From assembly GCA_964019415.1 (NCBI GenBank), contig OZ025873.1:7344234-7408233 (forward strand): 64,000 nt of DNA, in the 5' to 3' direction. Made by a program: the position numbers and the translations under genes. The DNA is from Ianthella basta. Its lineage: Eukaryota; Porifera; Demospongiae; Verongiida; Ianthellidae. This document shows positions 12,124 through 24,355 of this stretch, in pieces; position 1 is the first letter of the stretch; each line of letters starts with the position of its first letter. The notes under the pieces were generated by a model. The model did not search any database, was not told the origin of the DNA, and saw nothing but the letters and a program-made list of their open reading frames with translations.

Positions 12124-15100
12124 TCAGGCTTGATTAGCTGTAGCTCCTTCATCTACTCTCATCTCATTCTCCAAATGCTCTGCACCTACTCCACTGCCCA
12201 TTCTATCTTCATCTTCCTCTCCTCCTCCACTCCGCCCACCTCCCCCTTCCACCTGGGCCCCATCCACCACAGGTTGACAGATGTAAGGAGTGTCATAGGT
12301 ATGTGGCTCGGTAGTGTCCTCACCTGCAGACCCTGAGCAGAGTGAGAAGGCATCTACGTGTTTCACACATAACTGACTTGCATGCAACACCATCTTACAC
12401 CTCAGTATACGTACATGTTAGCATAATGCTCACATGCACATAAACACAGCCAGGTGATGCTCCAAACATATTGCAGTAAACTTAAAACAGGATATACTGC
12501 CATGAATGCCAGAAATACAACATCAGTGGCACTCTATCCACAATGGCACATGTGCTCATGATGCTATACCTTCCAAGGTGAGAGGTGCATAAGCTGGGTT
12601 AGCCTTCATGGTGACTTCTTCACACTCATCACTGAGAGTGTTCTCCAAAGTGGACCTGCCAAATTAATAATCATTTATAATCACAAGTATGACAACTTTG
12701 TTCTACACCATACCGGGTAGCTTCATAGACACACATAGGCAAATTAAGCAATACTTTTAGTTTACTAATTCTAATGGTTACCAATTTAGTGAACTTAGTG
12801 AGTAGTGAAAAAGTGCTTAAAATTGTACGCATAAAAATTTTGTACAGGCAAAATTTCTTTTATTCACAAAAACTTCACAATTGCTACTATTATTACTCAC
12901 CATATCCTAGACAGTTCAAAACACAAAATTTACTTGCCTCTCAAATGTTTAGCCTTACGGTAGCTATAAATTATAATTATAGGGAGATTAAGCGTTGGTA
13001 GAAATCAAGCCTTAATTGATGCAATCATAGACAATCCACTCTACATAATTATGATGCAATACAACCAAGTAGCATCACTAGTTGTACATTGTACAGTAAA
13101 CAATTAGTGACAGTGCAGCAGTTTCCCCTTCTCTCACTCTTGAGTAGCTGGTTGACTTGTCTTCCCTTCATCTATGTTGTAGTACTCGGCAACCATCGCA
13201 TCTTGAGGATGCAAATTGGAATGAAAATAATTACCATACACTGCAGTAGTCAGTTGCCATGATCAGGGGTAAACATTGGAGGAGGTAGCCAGCAAATGTT
13301 GATCAAGCTGGGCAGCAGGGGCAAAGGAGGGGGCTGGGCAGCAGCATCTGAAAACTCCATAGTATGAATTCACCACATTGCCAGTAACCAAAATATGAAA
13401 ATGAAAATGAAAATGATTACCATACACTGCAGTTGTCAGTTGCCATGACGATTAGGGTAAACATTAGAGATGGTAGCCAGAAAAAGTTGGTCAAGTTCTG
13501 GGGCCTTGTCACTAGCATCTGAAAACTCCATACCTTGCCAACAACCACATGCACATGCTGTTATGTGTGCATGTACTTACTGCTAAATGCTGCAGCAGTT
13601 GAAGTGGCCACCATTCCTATTCCTTCATCTTGTTGCTTTAAGGAGTATCTGTGACAAACAAAAGACCATCATCCAAAATTATTATTCAGTACTAATGTGT
13701 GTACGTGCTAGTGTGTGTCTGTGACTTAGCTGTAAACAATGCATGCAATTACATAATGAAAGCACACACAAATACAAACCTTCCACTTCTCCTCCAGCAG
13801 ATCAAAGCCACCACAAATGCTACAACCATGCATATCAACAGAATACCAGCTACAACCCAGCCACTGGCTATAACAATAATAGGAATAGCAATAGTAGCTG
13901 GTGGGCATGTGGGAGGTGGTGGATTAGATGTTGTAGGAATGGTAATGTTCATCGAGTAAAATGGCTGCAGTAGTCCTGAGTCCACTCTGGTCTCAATCTC
14001 AACCTGGTACTCCTCCCCTGTCTGGAGACCCTGTGCAGTGAGTTGAGACTGAGTGGCTGGGAGGATGTACCTCAACTGGGCAGCTGGCCCCACCTCCAGG
14101 GGAGTCAGAGTGACCTCATACTGTAACAGTGAGTCACCATCAAACTGAGTGGGAGGAGTCCATTGGAGCAGGAGGGCATTGGAAATAGTTGCTGGACTGT
14201 AACCCACTGTCAGTGAAAGCAAGAATGTAGAACATAAAGTAATATTATTACACAATGCAGCTGGGAGATCAAGTAAAAGTATATCAGTGTACAACTCTAC
14301 TACATAATACATACGTATACATCCAACATGATCATCTATAAGAATATCTTCCTGCACAACTTCAAGACAAATACAATGGTACAAGACGCAGGCCAGCTTG
14401 GAGCTTGTGCTTTGCTTGGGAGCATTGTTCTCCTACCTGTGTTTGTAGTAGTCACGTTGATCCACTCTGTGAATCTGCTGACTGCTGCATCATTGACAGT
14501 TGCTACTTTCAAGCTATACTCCTGTCCAGGTGTCAACCCCAGTACATAAAGGAAACTGCCTCCTTCAAGAGAGACGTTTACCAATGATGCATCAGTGAAA
14601 TCATTAGCTTGTCTCTTTGCTCTGTTGGCAGTGGGTTCGAGCAATAGCACCTGACCACCTGTAATGACATTCATTACTGCACTGGTGGCATTCAATTTGA
14701 GGAGAACAGCAGTGTCTCTTGTGATGTACTGCTCAATGACAGGAATAGGCTGACCTGAGAATGGAATGTGGAATCAAATATGATTAATTGGCATGATACA
14801 GCTCTGGACAATACCAGTTAAGCAGTTTAATACCGAAGTATGTCCACAGCCCATTAATTGCCTACAGCAACTAGCCATATGTGAATTAAAATTCATTGGA
14901 AGGGTTCAGAGAGAATAGGTACGCACTACATCACCATGTATAAATGCATTAACCTTCTTCATTCATGATGTTGACAGTTGCGGTATCAGGTGATCCCTTA
15001 ATGACACCCATAGCTGCAGATGCAGATGGGATCTCCAGGGCAAGAGTGAAGGTCTCGTCAAATTCGGCAATGTCGTCACTAATGATAGGCACATTGAAAG

Positions 15101-18100
15101 TGATCACATTCACTCCAGCAGGGAAGGTCACTGAGAAACTTTCACCCTCGTAGTCAGAGCCACCTGTAAGTGAAGTCATGGGTGAAAGGAGGTATGAAGA
15201 GTTGCAAGGAGGTGAAAGGATGTGAGGATACTCGCAAGAATGTACATTTCATGCTATGGAGCTACACATCTTGTCCTTGCTAGAATTATACTGCAGTAGA
15301 GCCGGACTCTTATGCACAAGCCCCACCACAAGCGTACACACTCGCTAGTATAAAGTGTACGAGAGGTGACAGGACTCACCAATAGCACTTCCATCCTGTG
15401 TGAGGACTGTGACAGTGAAGGCAAAGTCAGGATGGCCCACAAGTGCTTCCAAGGTGATGACAGCATTTCTGTCCACTCCTTCCATCACAGAGTAGTTGGA
15501 GGGATTAAAACGTACTGGAACCATGGCTGTGGGTATAAAGACAATACTCACCATAATCACATAACAGTGTAAGTACATTTGAGAGATTTCATGCGGAAGT
15601 CAATAAATGTGTGGGTTCCAAACATACAAGCAGTATCCAAGATGGTGACAAATGCCACATCTGGAGAGCCAACAGCCACAGCTTCCTGTGCAAAAGGCAG
15701 ACTGAGGGTGGCCCTGAAGTACTCGTCAGGTTCCACAAAGTTGTCTTCATTAGTAGTCACAGGAACTGCCACAGTCACTGAGCCAGCAGAGATGACCACA
15801 TTAGTGGACACACTGGTATAGTCATCAGGATCTGCGTGGAATTGAAGGAATACAAAATTTTAATGTGGTTCTAAGGAATGAATGAAGCAACAATAGACAG
15901 GTGTTAGATCACATCCAACACAAGTATTCACCCTCAGCTGTGATGTCCATGCTAGTGATAGTAACAGTGATGTCCTTTGGTGAAGGCTGGTCCAGTGTAA
16001 TCATCAGGTTAGCTGGAGTGCCCTCAGGAACAGTGTAGTTCTGAGGGCTGAAACTGACGACCACCACTGAAATGGAACATGCATATAGAAGATCAGTACA
16101 CACAGAACAAAGGAAAATAACAATATGCTAACCCATGAGGAATTCAGCTAACCCTCGTCATCCATGATGTTGACAGTTGCAGTGTCAGGTGACCCCTTGA
16201 TGACACCCATAGCTGCAGATGCTGGAGGGATCACCAGGCCAAGAGTGAAGGACTCAGCAAGTTCAGCAATGTTGTCATTATTGATGGGCACATTGAAGCT
16301 CATCACATTCACTCCAGCAGGGAAGGTCACTGAGAAACTTTCACCTTCGTAGTCAGAGCTAACTGTAAATGAATTCATGGGTGAGAGGAGGTGAGGAGAG
16401 GTGAAAGAACATCTTATTATAAATTTATCCTGCAGTAATGCACGTCTCTAGTCTCATGGGCCAAGATCACTAGCTTGTCTTCATTTTTCTCAGATAACAT
16501 CATTGCATGCAAGGTAAAAATGGTATAGAAAGAATAGAATATAGAAAGTGAGAAAGTACGTGAAAGAGAAGGCGAGTAGGGTGGTTCTTCTGCACTTTTC
16601 CCACGTACACAATTGAGATTACACACTCTAGCAAGAAGTGGAACAAAGTGTACAAGTGGTGACAAGACTCACGAAAAGCACTTCCATTTTGTGTGAGGAC
16701 TGTGACAGTGAAGGCAAAGGGATGGGCCACAAGTGCTTCCATGGTGATAACAGCATTGCTGTCCACTCCTTCTGTCACAGAGTAGTTGGATGGATTGAAT
16801 CGTACTGGAATCATGGCTGTAGAGATATATGAAAGGAGAACACAGTCCAATTGATGATTGCATGCACTGTACAGTTGAGGAGCATCATGTGAGGTATTCC
16901 AAGAAGTGAGTGTACCAAACCGGGAATGCCTATCTCAAACATACAAATAGTATCAGTGATGGTGACAAAGGCCACATCTGGAGAGCCAACAGCCACAGCT
17001 TCCTGTGCACCAGGCAGACTGAGGGTGGCACTGAAGTACTCGTCAGGTTCCACGAAGTTGTCTTCATTAGTAGTCACAGGGACTGTCACAGTCACTGAGC
17101 CAGCAGAGATGACCACACTAGTGGACACACCAGTGTAGTCATTAGGGTCTGGGTGGAATTGAAAGGAATTTGAAGACAATGTTGTTCTGACCTTTGAGGA
17201 ATGCATCAAGTGACTATAGACAGATCTTAGACAATATAATGTACAATACTGTTACAGCCACTTACCCTCGGCAGAGATGTCCGTGGTAGTGACAATAATG
17301 GTGATGTCCTTTGGGGAAGGCTGGTCCAGTACAATCATCAGGTTAGCTGGAGTGCCCTCAGGAGCAGTGTAGTTCTGAGGACTAAAACTGACGACCACCA
17401 CTGAAATGGAAGAATTACCATGTCTGTAATAGACGCAAAGTGTGAATACGTAGACATTGGGATGTACGTACTGTACTAACCCTCGTCGTCTATGATGTTG
17501 ACAGTTATATTGTCCGGTGATCCCCTGGTGACAGCCAAAGCCACTGATTCTTCTGGGATCTCCAGGGTAAGAGTGAAGGACTCAACAAGTTCGGCGATGC
17601 CATCATTAATGATGGGCACATTGAAGGTGACCATATTCACACCAGCAGGGAAGGTCAGTGGGAAACTTTCACCCTCGTAGTCAGAGTCACCTTTGTTGGT
17701 TGTGTACGCGAAGTGGTTGGAGCAAGAATAGGAAATGACAGCATTGTCATATATGCATAATAATTATTATACAGTTTTACAATTATCATACATTGAATGA
17801 GTGAAGGTAAGACTTACGAGTAGCACTTCCATCCTGTGCGAGCACTGTGACTGTGAAGCCGTAGGAAGGGTGGTGTGTACGTGCTTCCAAGGTGATGACA
17901 GCATTGCTGTCCACTCCTTCTGTCACAGAGTAGATGGGGCGACTGAACCGTACAGGAATTGAGGCTGTGCAAGTGCAAAGCAGAAACAGTCTACATAAAA
18001 AGTCTTGAATACAACAAAATGTCATGGGACAGTGCATGCTGTCAACATGTTCATTAACTACTACAACATATAAATTATCAAACGTGTACCATCAGTAAGG

Positions 18101-19836
18101 TCTACTGTACATAATGTGTACCTGGACAACCTATAGGAATGGTCATTTCCAGCTGATTTCAGACTAACAGACTTACACAGCAGAACAGATATGTAACAGA
18201 AAACTTGAAGTAGCATCCTGTATTGGTGATGGTGTTATTTTGTCAAGGAAATGTAATTTGTGTGACTGCCTGCTCACAGACAAAGTTAAACTGCAAACAC
18301 ATACTGTCATTATACACACCAACATGTAGAGACTTTGGTTACTCTTTAATTAACTGTAGAAATAGCATTGGTTTACTCTTTGAAAGAAATTCCATCTAGA
18401 AACATTTCCTTAATCCCTACATTGGTCAGAATCCTTATCTACAGAGGCAGTCAGACAGATGAATCTAGATTAATTCATTCACATAGACACACGTTTAACC
18501 ATAGCTGTCCCTTCCCAATTACCACCCACAGGAGTTGACACAAGGCATTACTGTAGCAGCTGTGTAATGTGACTCACGACATGCAATGGCAGTTGATAGC
18601 TCTGAGGTTAAATTCCTAAGGACATCGAGGGTTTCAGCAATGAAAACGTGGTCTGGGTCATTCCCAGTGATGGTCAGTAGCTCTGAGGTGGCATGGTCAA
18701 TCACGTTCATCACCCGGCTACCAAATGCAACACCGTAGTTGGTAGTGCCTGCTGCAACAGTGACAGCTGTAGCATTCTCCAGTCTCTGCTGGTCAAACTC
18801 ATCAGTTTCACCAAAGTAATGAGTGACACCATCAGTAATGACAATGATGACTCTAGAGACACCAACACGACCCTGTTCTTCAAATATCCTAACACACTCC
18901 TCCATAGCTCCTGGAGTGTTGGTTCCACCAGGAGTAATCCTCTCTAGTCTGACCACATTGCGGATGACATTCACCAAAGTGGTTTTGTCAGTGTAAGTGG
19001 TCAAATTGAACTCTCTGAACACATCTCTCCCATACTTGACCATAGTCACCCTGCTGTCCTGAGCTGTGGGGCCAACATTTAGCCCATCAACAATCTGAGA
19101 AATGATGTCTACCAGTGTGATGAAGTCATCATCATTGATACTGTTGGACGAATCAGCAGCAATGCAGTAGTCCACAGGGATGGAGCAGTTTATTTGCACT
19201 GAATTCAAAACAAGAGCAACACAATAGAATACAGTAACATCTGTTCTCCACCCCCAGGCATGTAGCTACTGTTGTTCCAAACAGTGACGTTAACTTTAAT
19301 AAGCCTGTACGGTTCTACGTATGTACAGTCACTCTCTATCCAACATCAGCGATGCACTTAAGCAGTGAATAAACAATAACACTACACATTCAAGTAGCTA
19401 GCTAAGATGGAACGGTACGCACAATATCAGCAGCTAAGCTAATCTTGTAGTGCGCAACAACAACAACAACCATTCCCACACGGTCAACATTAGCTTGTGC
19501 AGCACACCACTCCCTGTGCATGTGATCAGCTCACCTTGAGCTGCCGCACCAAGCAGGCAGGCGAGTGCTGCGCGTATGTAGAGGAAAGACAGGCTTCAAG
19601 TAACATAACTCAGCAACAAACGTTATCAAGGTGCACATATACGCAGTGTCAAGTGAACTGATTTCAAGCAAAGGTTAGCTTGACGCCAATTCGTGGTCGA
19701 GGCCACGTACGTAGCCAGCTAGCTACAGTGTGATTCCCTAAACAGGGAGCTGAAACGAAGCTGGATGCATATAGCGAGCCTGCACCATATACATACCTGC
19801 AATAAGCCTAAGCCTTGCGGCAACAGCATCCATCAT
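12124..19836 (-). CDS. Gene D: VWA / Calx-beta(5) / FN3(2) / transmembrane receptor, beta-tail form (1156 aa)
   Basis: Predicted adhesion receptor. Exons: 19836-19797 and 19567-19535 (signal peptide MMDAVAARLRLIA + ALACLLGAAAQ), 19198-18578 (VWA), then Calx-beta half-domain exons 17964-17818, 17690-17481, 17400-17266, 17148-16945, 16816-16673, 16362-16153, 16066-15932, 15831-15628, 15526-15380, 15163-14954, then FN3 14754-14437, FN3 plus transmembrane 14206-13780, and tail 12655-12570 and 12323-12124. All are joined by GT..AG introns and the total is 1157 codons with stop. Approximate residues: VWA 25-231, five Calx-beta 232-813, FN3 814-919, FN3 plus transmembrane 920-1061, tail to 1156. The tail has NPAYAP, HTYDTP and a Gly/Glu-rich stretch. 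An alternative tail lies at 13134-13648. It is the most diverged of the three complete VWA paralogues. The name and ligand are unknown. Confidence 0.88.
13134..13648 (-). CDS. Alternative alpha tail of gene D (two exons)
   Basis: Exon alpha-1 (13648-13581, 68 nt, phase 2 to 1) begins RYSLKQQDEGIGMVATS and exon alpha-2 (13201-13134, 68 nt) encodes NAMVAEYYNIDEGKTSQP and stops at ATQE. Joined to the phase-2 donor of the transmembrane exon, they give an in-frame protein of 1106 residues. Both exons have consensus AG and GT sites and recur with the frame kept in genes A, B and C, mostly with silent or conservative changes, which argues that they are coding. The two beta exons lie further downstream, so alpha and beta are mutually exclusive ends. 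YYNI resembles a pYxN SH2-binding site. Confidence 0.65.
13260..13526 (-). other. Two copies of a possible decayed tail cassette in gene D
   Basis: Between alpha-1 and alpha-2 are two related segments (about 13525-13430 and 13360-13260). Each starts after a TTTTCAG acceptor and is open in phase 1: the first reads NASDKAPELDQLFLATIS up to a stop, the second NAAAQPPPLPLLPSL up to a stop. Counterparts near 48190-48110 and 63305-63225 have a 1-nt difference in the T run and read in another frame. The gene C copy near 23510 stops at once. It may be a dying alternative terminal exon or simply conserved intron. Confidence 0.3.
13780..14754 (-). other. Membrane-proximal FN3 pair and transmembrane helix of gene D
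   Basis: Exon 14754-14437 encodes one FN3 (LTPGQEYSLKVATVNDAA) whose loop contains NRAKRQ, a dibasic RxKR site. Exon 14206-13780 encodes a second FN3 (LQTGEEYQVEIE) followed by a transmembrane helix around GWVVAGILLICMVVAFVVAL and the stop-transfer CWRRSGR. The exon ends in phase 2, which fits the first exon of either tail module downstream. Confidence 0.88.
14954..17964 (-). repeat. Calx-beta array of gene D: five domains, ten exons
   Basis: Each Calx-beta domain is split over two phase-1 exons: a (144-147 nt) + b (210 nt) or c (135 nt) + d (204 nt). The order is ab-cd-ab-cd-ab. Diagnostic sequences are PVRFNPSNYSVTEGVDSNA (a), IAELxESFTLxLEIP (b), SFSPQNYTVPEGTPA (c) and NEDNFVEPDEYF (d). 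These carry the acidic D..E.DE.F pattern typical of Calx-beta. This is the shortest of the three complete arrays and its units differ most from each other, so it may be nearest to the ancestral order. Confidence 0.9.
18578..19198 (-). other. VWA domain exon of gene D
   Basis: A single 621-nt, phase 1-1 exon encodes a whole VWA domain of about 207 residues. All parts of the metal-ion-dependent adhesion site can be seen: DSSNS (DxSxS), the threonine in GGTNTPGAM, and ITDG. It should therefore be able to bind a divalent cation and an acidic ligand residue (family knowledge). Cysteines near both ends (INCSIP...YC and AIAC) may form a disulphide. Confidence 0.92.
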
Positions 19837-20427
19837 TCGAATTCAACACTGGCAGGAGCTCGAAGGAAGCCCTAGGTCTACAAAATCGTAGGCCGAGATC
19901 TATGGCACAATCAACAACTTACAGTAATTAACGCCCAGGAGGCGCTAACTGATGCAGCGCATACGTGTGCGCAGCGTGACATGAGCAATCACAGAATGAT
20001 ATTGTACTAAGCAATTCTTCGATCTCAGATGAGCCCACCTCTCAACATATAATATTATAGTCTTGATCACTTAGCCAGTGTGCTTTAAATTTGGCACTCT
20101 GATTCCACCGATGGATCTATGCTATGTGGCTTGCTTGGCCTAGTCAATGATGGCAGGCCTAGCTAGTGGGTATTAGCTAGCAGTGCACATTAATAATGTG
20201 GTTGACATATTAACATTGTTTTGACCAACAGTTTAACCATCTATCAAGATACTGTGTGTTTCAACTCAATTCAAGCTGGCATGTACTAAATGTTGGGATG
20301 CACATATTATATGTACATAACACAGACATAGCTAACATCAAATGACTTTGTATTACATAAAAATGTGTAAAGATTTTAACAAATTATGTAGTTGGCAAAT
20401 AATGGTAGCTTACTTCTTGCTTACACT
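19837..20427. other. 5' flank of gene D
   Basis: Contains the presumed promoter of gene D. From about 19890 to 20310 it is homologous to the upstream regions of genes C (38770-39181) and B (56740-57154) and to an orphan copy at 43180-43596. Unlike those, it has no foldback element after the shared CTGGCATGTACTAAA motif. No confident TATA box or initiator was seen. Confidence 0.6.
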
Positions 20428-20788
20428 CTACTTGAAAATTTGACTGTCTTCCTCCATTCTTAACTTGTCATATGTACAGACTATCCACGCTCCTTTTATT
20501 GTCTCCGTCACAAGTTCCCCCATGGCTGTACCTCTCATCCGTGCACTCAAATATGAGTAGGGAGCATCATCGTAGGGATCAGTGCCATCCTCATCTACAG
20601 GTCACGAGCAGAAAGACACTATTACAAGCAACAGTGTTTACGTAACTGTTATACTGCACTCATCTCTTTACACCATCCATTCATGGCATACTAATACTCA
20701 GCATTCGCCTGCAGTGGGCACATAAGCTGGGTTAGCCTTCATGGCGACCTTGTCAAGCTCATCATCATAGTTTGCTTTCAAAGTGGAC
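20428..20788 (-). CDS. Alternative gamma tail downstream of gene C (two exons)
   Basis: Exon gamma-1 (20788-20709, 80 nt, phase 2 to 1) reads STLKANYDDELDKVAMKANP then AYVPTA. Exon gamma-2 (20594-20428) reads DEDGTDPYDDAPYSYLSARM and ends KLRMEEDSQIFK before the stop. It is homologous to the beta tail at its first exon and has the same phases, so it could be spliced to the transmembrane exon of gene C to give 2542 residues. The donor of gamma-1 is GC rather than GT (GCAG|GCGAAT), whereas the copy after gene A has GT. GC..AG introns do work, but this may also be early decay. It lies 1.5 kb beyond the beta stop of gene C. Alternatively it is the relic of a lost gene. Confidence 0.55.
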
Positions 20789-21251
20789 CTACTGGAGCAA
20801 ACATGAGTGTGGCTATCTTGTGTCGTTGTATACAGTAGAAGCATGTGCATAAACACAATGTCATGCTTGCTAGTGGAGATAATGGTGTCCAATAAATGAT
20901 TGCAAGCAAGTCTAAGAGTACTGCAACTTTGAGCACACAAAACACAAGTATACATCCCTCTTATGGCATGTACAAGACTACTACAGTGAATGCTAGAAAG
21001 AGTAATTGTTCCTCATGTACCCTGGTGCAGAAGGATGCCTTGCCTGCCCTTCACTCATGGTGTTGTACTGTGCAGCCATGTCATTTAGAGGTGCAATGAA
21101 GTGAATGTGCCTATTTGATATACCCACACATTGGTAATACAGAGCTGAACTTAACATTGGAGCATCCACTGCAGTCAGTGTTGTCTGTGGCTACTTGTTG
21201 TGTCTGAAAAAGACATGTCACATGCCTTTGGACCTTGCAATTGGGGCAGCA

Positions 21252-21359
<108 letters not shown>

Positions 21360-21903
21360 ATGTGTGTGCATGTACATTTGTACAGTCATTCCTTACATTT
21401 TTGTAATACTATAATGTACTAACTGTCAAATGCTGTCAGCCCTTTCAAACAGCATATTTATATAATTTATATTATACACTAAAACAAGACATTATAGCAC
21501 ACACACATGTGTATACTATGCTTGTGCATGTGTGACAATAAGAGCTATATATAGAACCTCAAGCTTCAAGCTCTTGCTCTATGCATTTTAATTGAACTTG
21601 TTGTATAGCTAGCAGTCTAATTATGCATACATGCACGTGTACAATCGCTGACAGTATCCACCACAGTATATCCATACTCTGCAATGTTGTGACAATGTAA
21701 ATTTTAGAAGTAGTCAACATTGTAATTATAAGCTGCATAATACAGTGGTTTCAGGCGTGATTAGCTACACAGCTCCATCATCAACTTGCGCCGTATTCTC
21801 CAAATGCTCTCGAGGAGCGAGGGATTGAGTCTGCAGTTGAGGCAGGACAGGGTGCATGGCAATAGTGATCAATTGTGGGTGGTGCACACACCTTTGCACG
21901 AAT

Positions 21904-22016
<113 letters not shown>

Positions 22017-22303
22017 CTCACACACACACTACATATTTTTATAGCACTGCCACTAGCTAGCTGTCTAAATAGCTACATGTGGACATATGTAGAATTATAT
22101 AGGGAACTGCTGCATACTCATCATGACAGACTGCTGCCGGCTGCATAAAATTATAGTGTATATACAGTATGTGTTCCTGAGCCCATTCATTCAAACAACT
22201 TAATTATGCTAATTGTTTGTGTGCACAAGTCATGCATTTACAATAGCTGTTGTGATAATATAAATTTAGAAGTAGTAAACAATGTACTTATCGGCTGCAT
22301 CTA

Positions 22304-22309
22304 TTTATT
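22304..22309 (-). terminator. Possible AATAAA polyadenylation signal of gene C
   Basis: AATAAA on the minus strand (TTTATT on plus) 16 bases after the beta-tail stop of gene C. Gene D has ATTAAA at the equivalent place (12109-12114), while genes A and B have neither. The closeness to the stop makes this tentative. Confidence 0.3.
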
Positions 22310-22324
22310 TCAAATACAGTGGTT

Positions 22325-24310
22325 TCAGGCTTGATTAGCTGTAGCTCCATCATCTACTCTCATCTCATTCTCCAAGTGCCCTACGCCTACTCTGCTGCCT
22401 ATTCCATCTTCATATTCCTCTCCTCCTCCACTCCGCCCACCTCCCCCCTCCACCTGGGCCCCATCCACCACAGGTTGACAGATGCAGGGAGTGTCATAGG
22501 TATGTGGCTCGGTAGTGTCCTCACCTGCAGACCGTGAGCAGAGTGGGAAGGCATTTACGTGTGTTCCATAACTGACTTGCATGCAACATCACCTTACACC
22601 TCAGTATACGTGCATGTTGGCATAATGCTCACATGCACATAAACACAGTCAGGTGATGCTCCAAACATATTGCAATATGCTTAAAACAGGAGATATATAC
22701 TGCCATGAATGCCAGAAATACAGCATCAGTGGCACTCTATCCACAATGCATGGCACATGTGCTCATAATGGTATACCTTTCAAGGTGAGAGGTGCATAAG
22801 CTGGGTTGGCCTTCATGGTGACTTCTTCACACTCATCACTGAGAGTGTTCCCCAAAGTAGACCTGCCAAATTAAACAATTATTTACAATCACAAATAAAA
22901 TTATGACAACCTCACTATGCACCATACCAGGTAACTGCACAGACACACATAGGCTAATTAAGCAATAAATTAAGGTTACTAATTTTAATGGGTACTAATT
23001 TAGCGAACTTAGTGAGTAGTGAAAAATCGCTAATATTGTACTCACAAAATTTTGCACAGGCAAAATTTATTTCATACACAAAAACTTAGAATGCTACTAT
23101 TTTTACCCACCAAATCCTAGACTGTTCAAAACACAAAATTTAGTTGCCTCTCAAATGTTTAGCCTTAAGGTAGCTACGTATAAATTATATTTATATATAG
23201 GGAGACTAAGCATTGGTAGCTATCAAGCCTTAAGCGATGCAATCATAACCAATGCAATACAACCAACTAGCATCACTAGTTGAACATATTGTACAATAAA
23301 CAATTAGTGACAGTGCAGCAGTTTCCCCTTCTCTCACTCTTGAGTAGCTGGTTGACCTGTCTCCCCTTCATCTATGTTGTTGTACTCAGCAACCATTGCA
23401 TCTTGAGGATGCAAATTGGGATGAAAACAATTAATATTACCATACACTGCAGTTGTCAGTTGCCATGATTAGGGTAAACTGGTCAAGCTCAGTTGGTCAC
23501 GTCCATCTGAAAACTTTGTAGCATGAACTGCCTTGCCAACAACCACATGCACGTGCTGTTATGTGTGCCATGTACTTACTGCTAAATGCTGCAGCAGTCG
23601 AAGTGGCCACCATTCCTATTCCTTCATCTTGTGGCTTTAAGGAATATCTATGACAAACAAAAACCACTGTCCAATTGTTACTCAATACTAGTGTGTGTAT
23701 GCACTAGTGTGTGTCTGTGGCTTAGCTGTAAACAATGCATGCTAGTGCATATAATGAAGGCATGTTTACCAAAACGCACAAACAAATACAAACCTTTCAC
23801 TCTTACTCCAGCAGATAAAAGCTACCATTAATGTCACAACCATGCACATCAGCAGAATACCAGCTGCAATCCAGCCACTGGCTATAACAATGGTAGTTGG
23901 TTGGCATGTGGGATATGGTGGATTAGATGCCGTAGGAATTGTAATGTTCCTGGAATAAAATGGCTGCAGCAGTCCTGAGTCCATTCTGGTCTCAATCTCA
24001 ACCTGGTACTCCTCCCCTGTCTGGAGACCCTGTGCAGTGAGTTGAGACTGAGCGGCTGGGAGGATGTACCTCACCTGGGCAACTGGCCCCACCCCCAGGG
24101 GGGTTAGAGTGACCTCATACTGTAACAGGGAGTCACCAACACTCTGAGTGGGAGGTGTCCACTGGAGCAGGAGGGTATTGGTAGTAGTTGTTGGACTGTA
24201 ACCCACTGTCAACGAAAGCAGAATTCAGAATATATAGTAATATAATTATACAATGCAGCTGGGAGATCAAGTACAAGTCTATATATATCAGTGTGCATCT
24301 CTACAACATA

Positions 24311-24355
<45 letters not shown>

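Noticed and set aside
20290..20330. Clean empty site for the foldback element upstream of gene D
   Set aside because: The left flank matches, but the sequence to the right does not match the right flank of the inserted copies.
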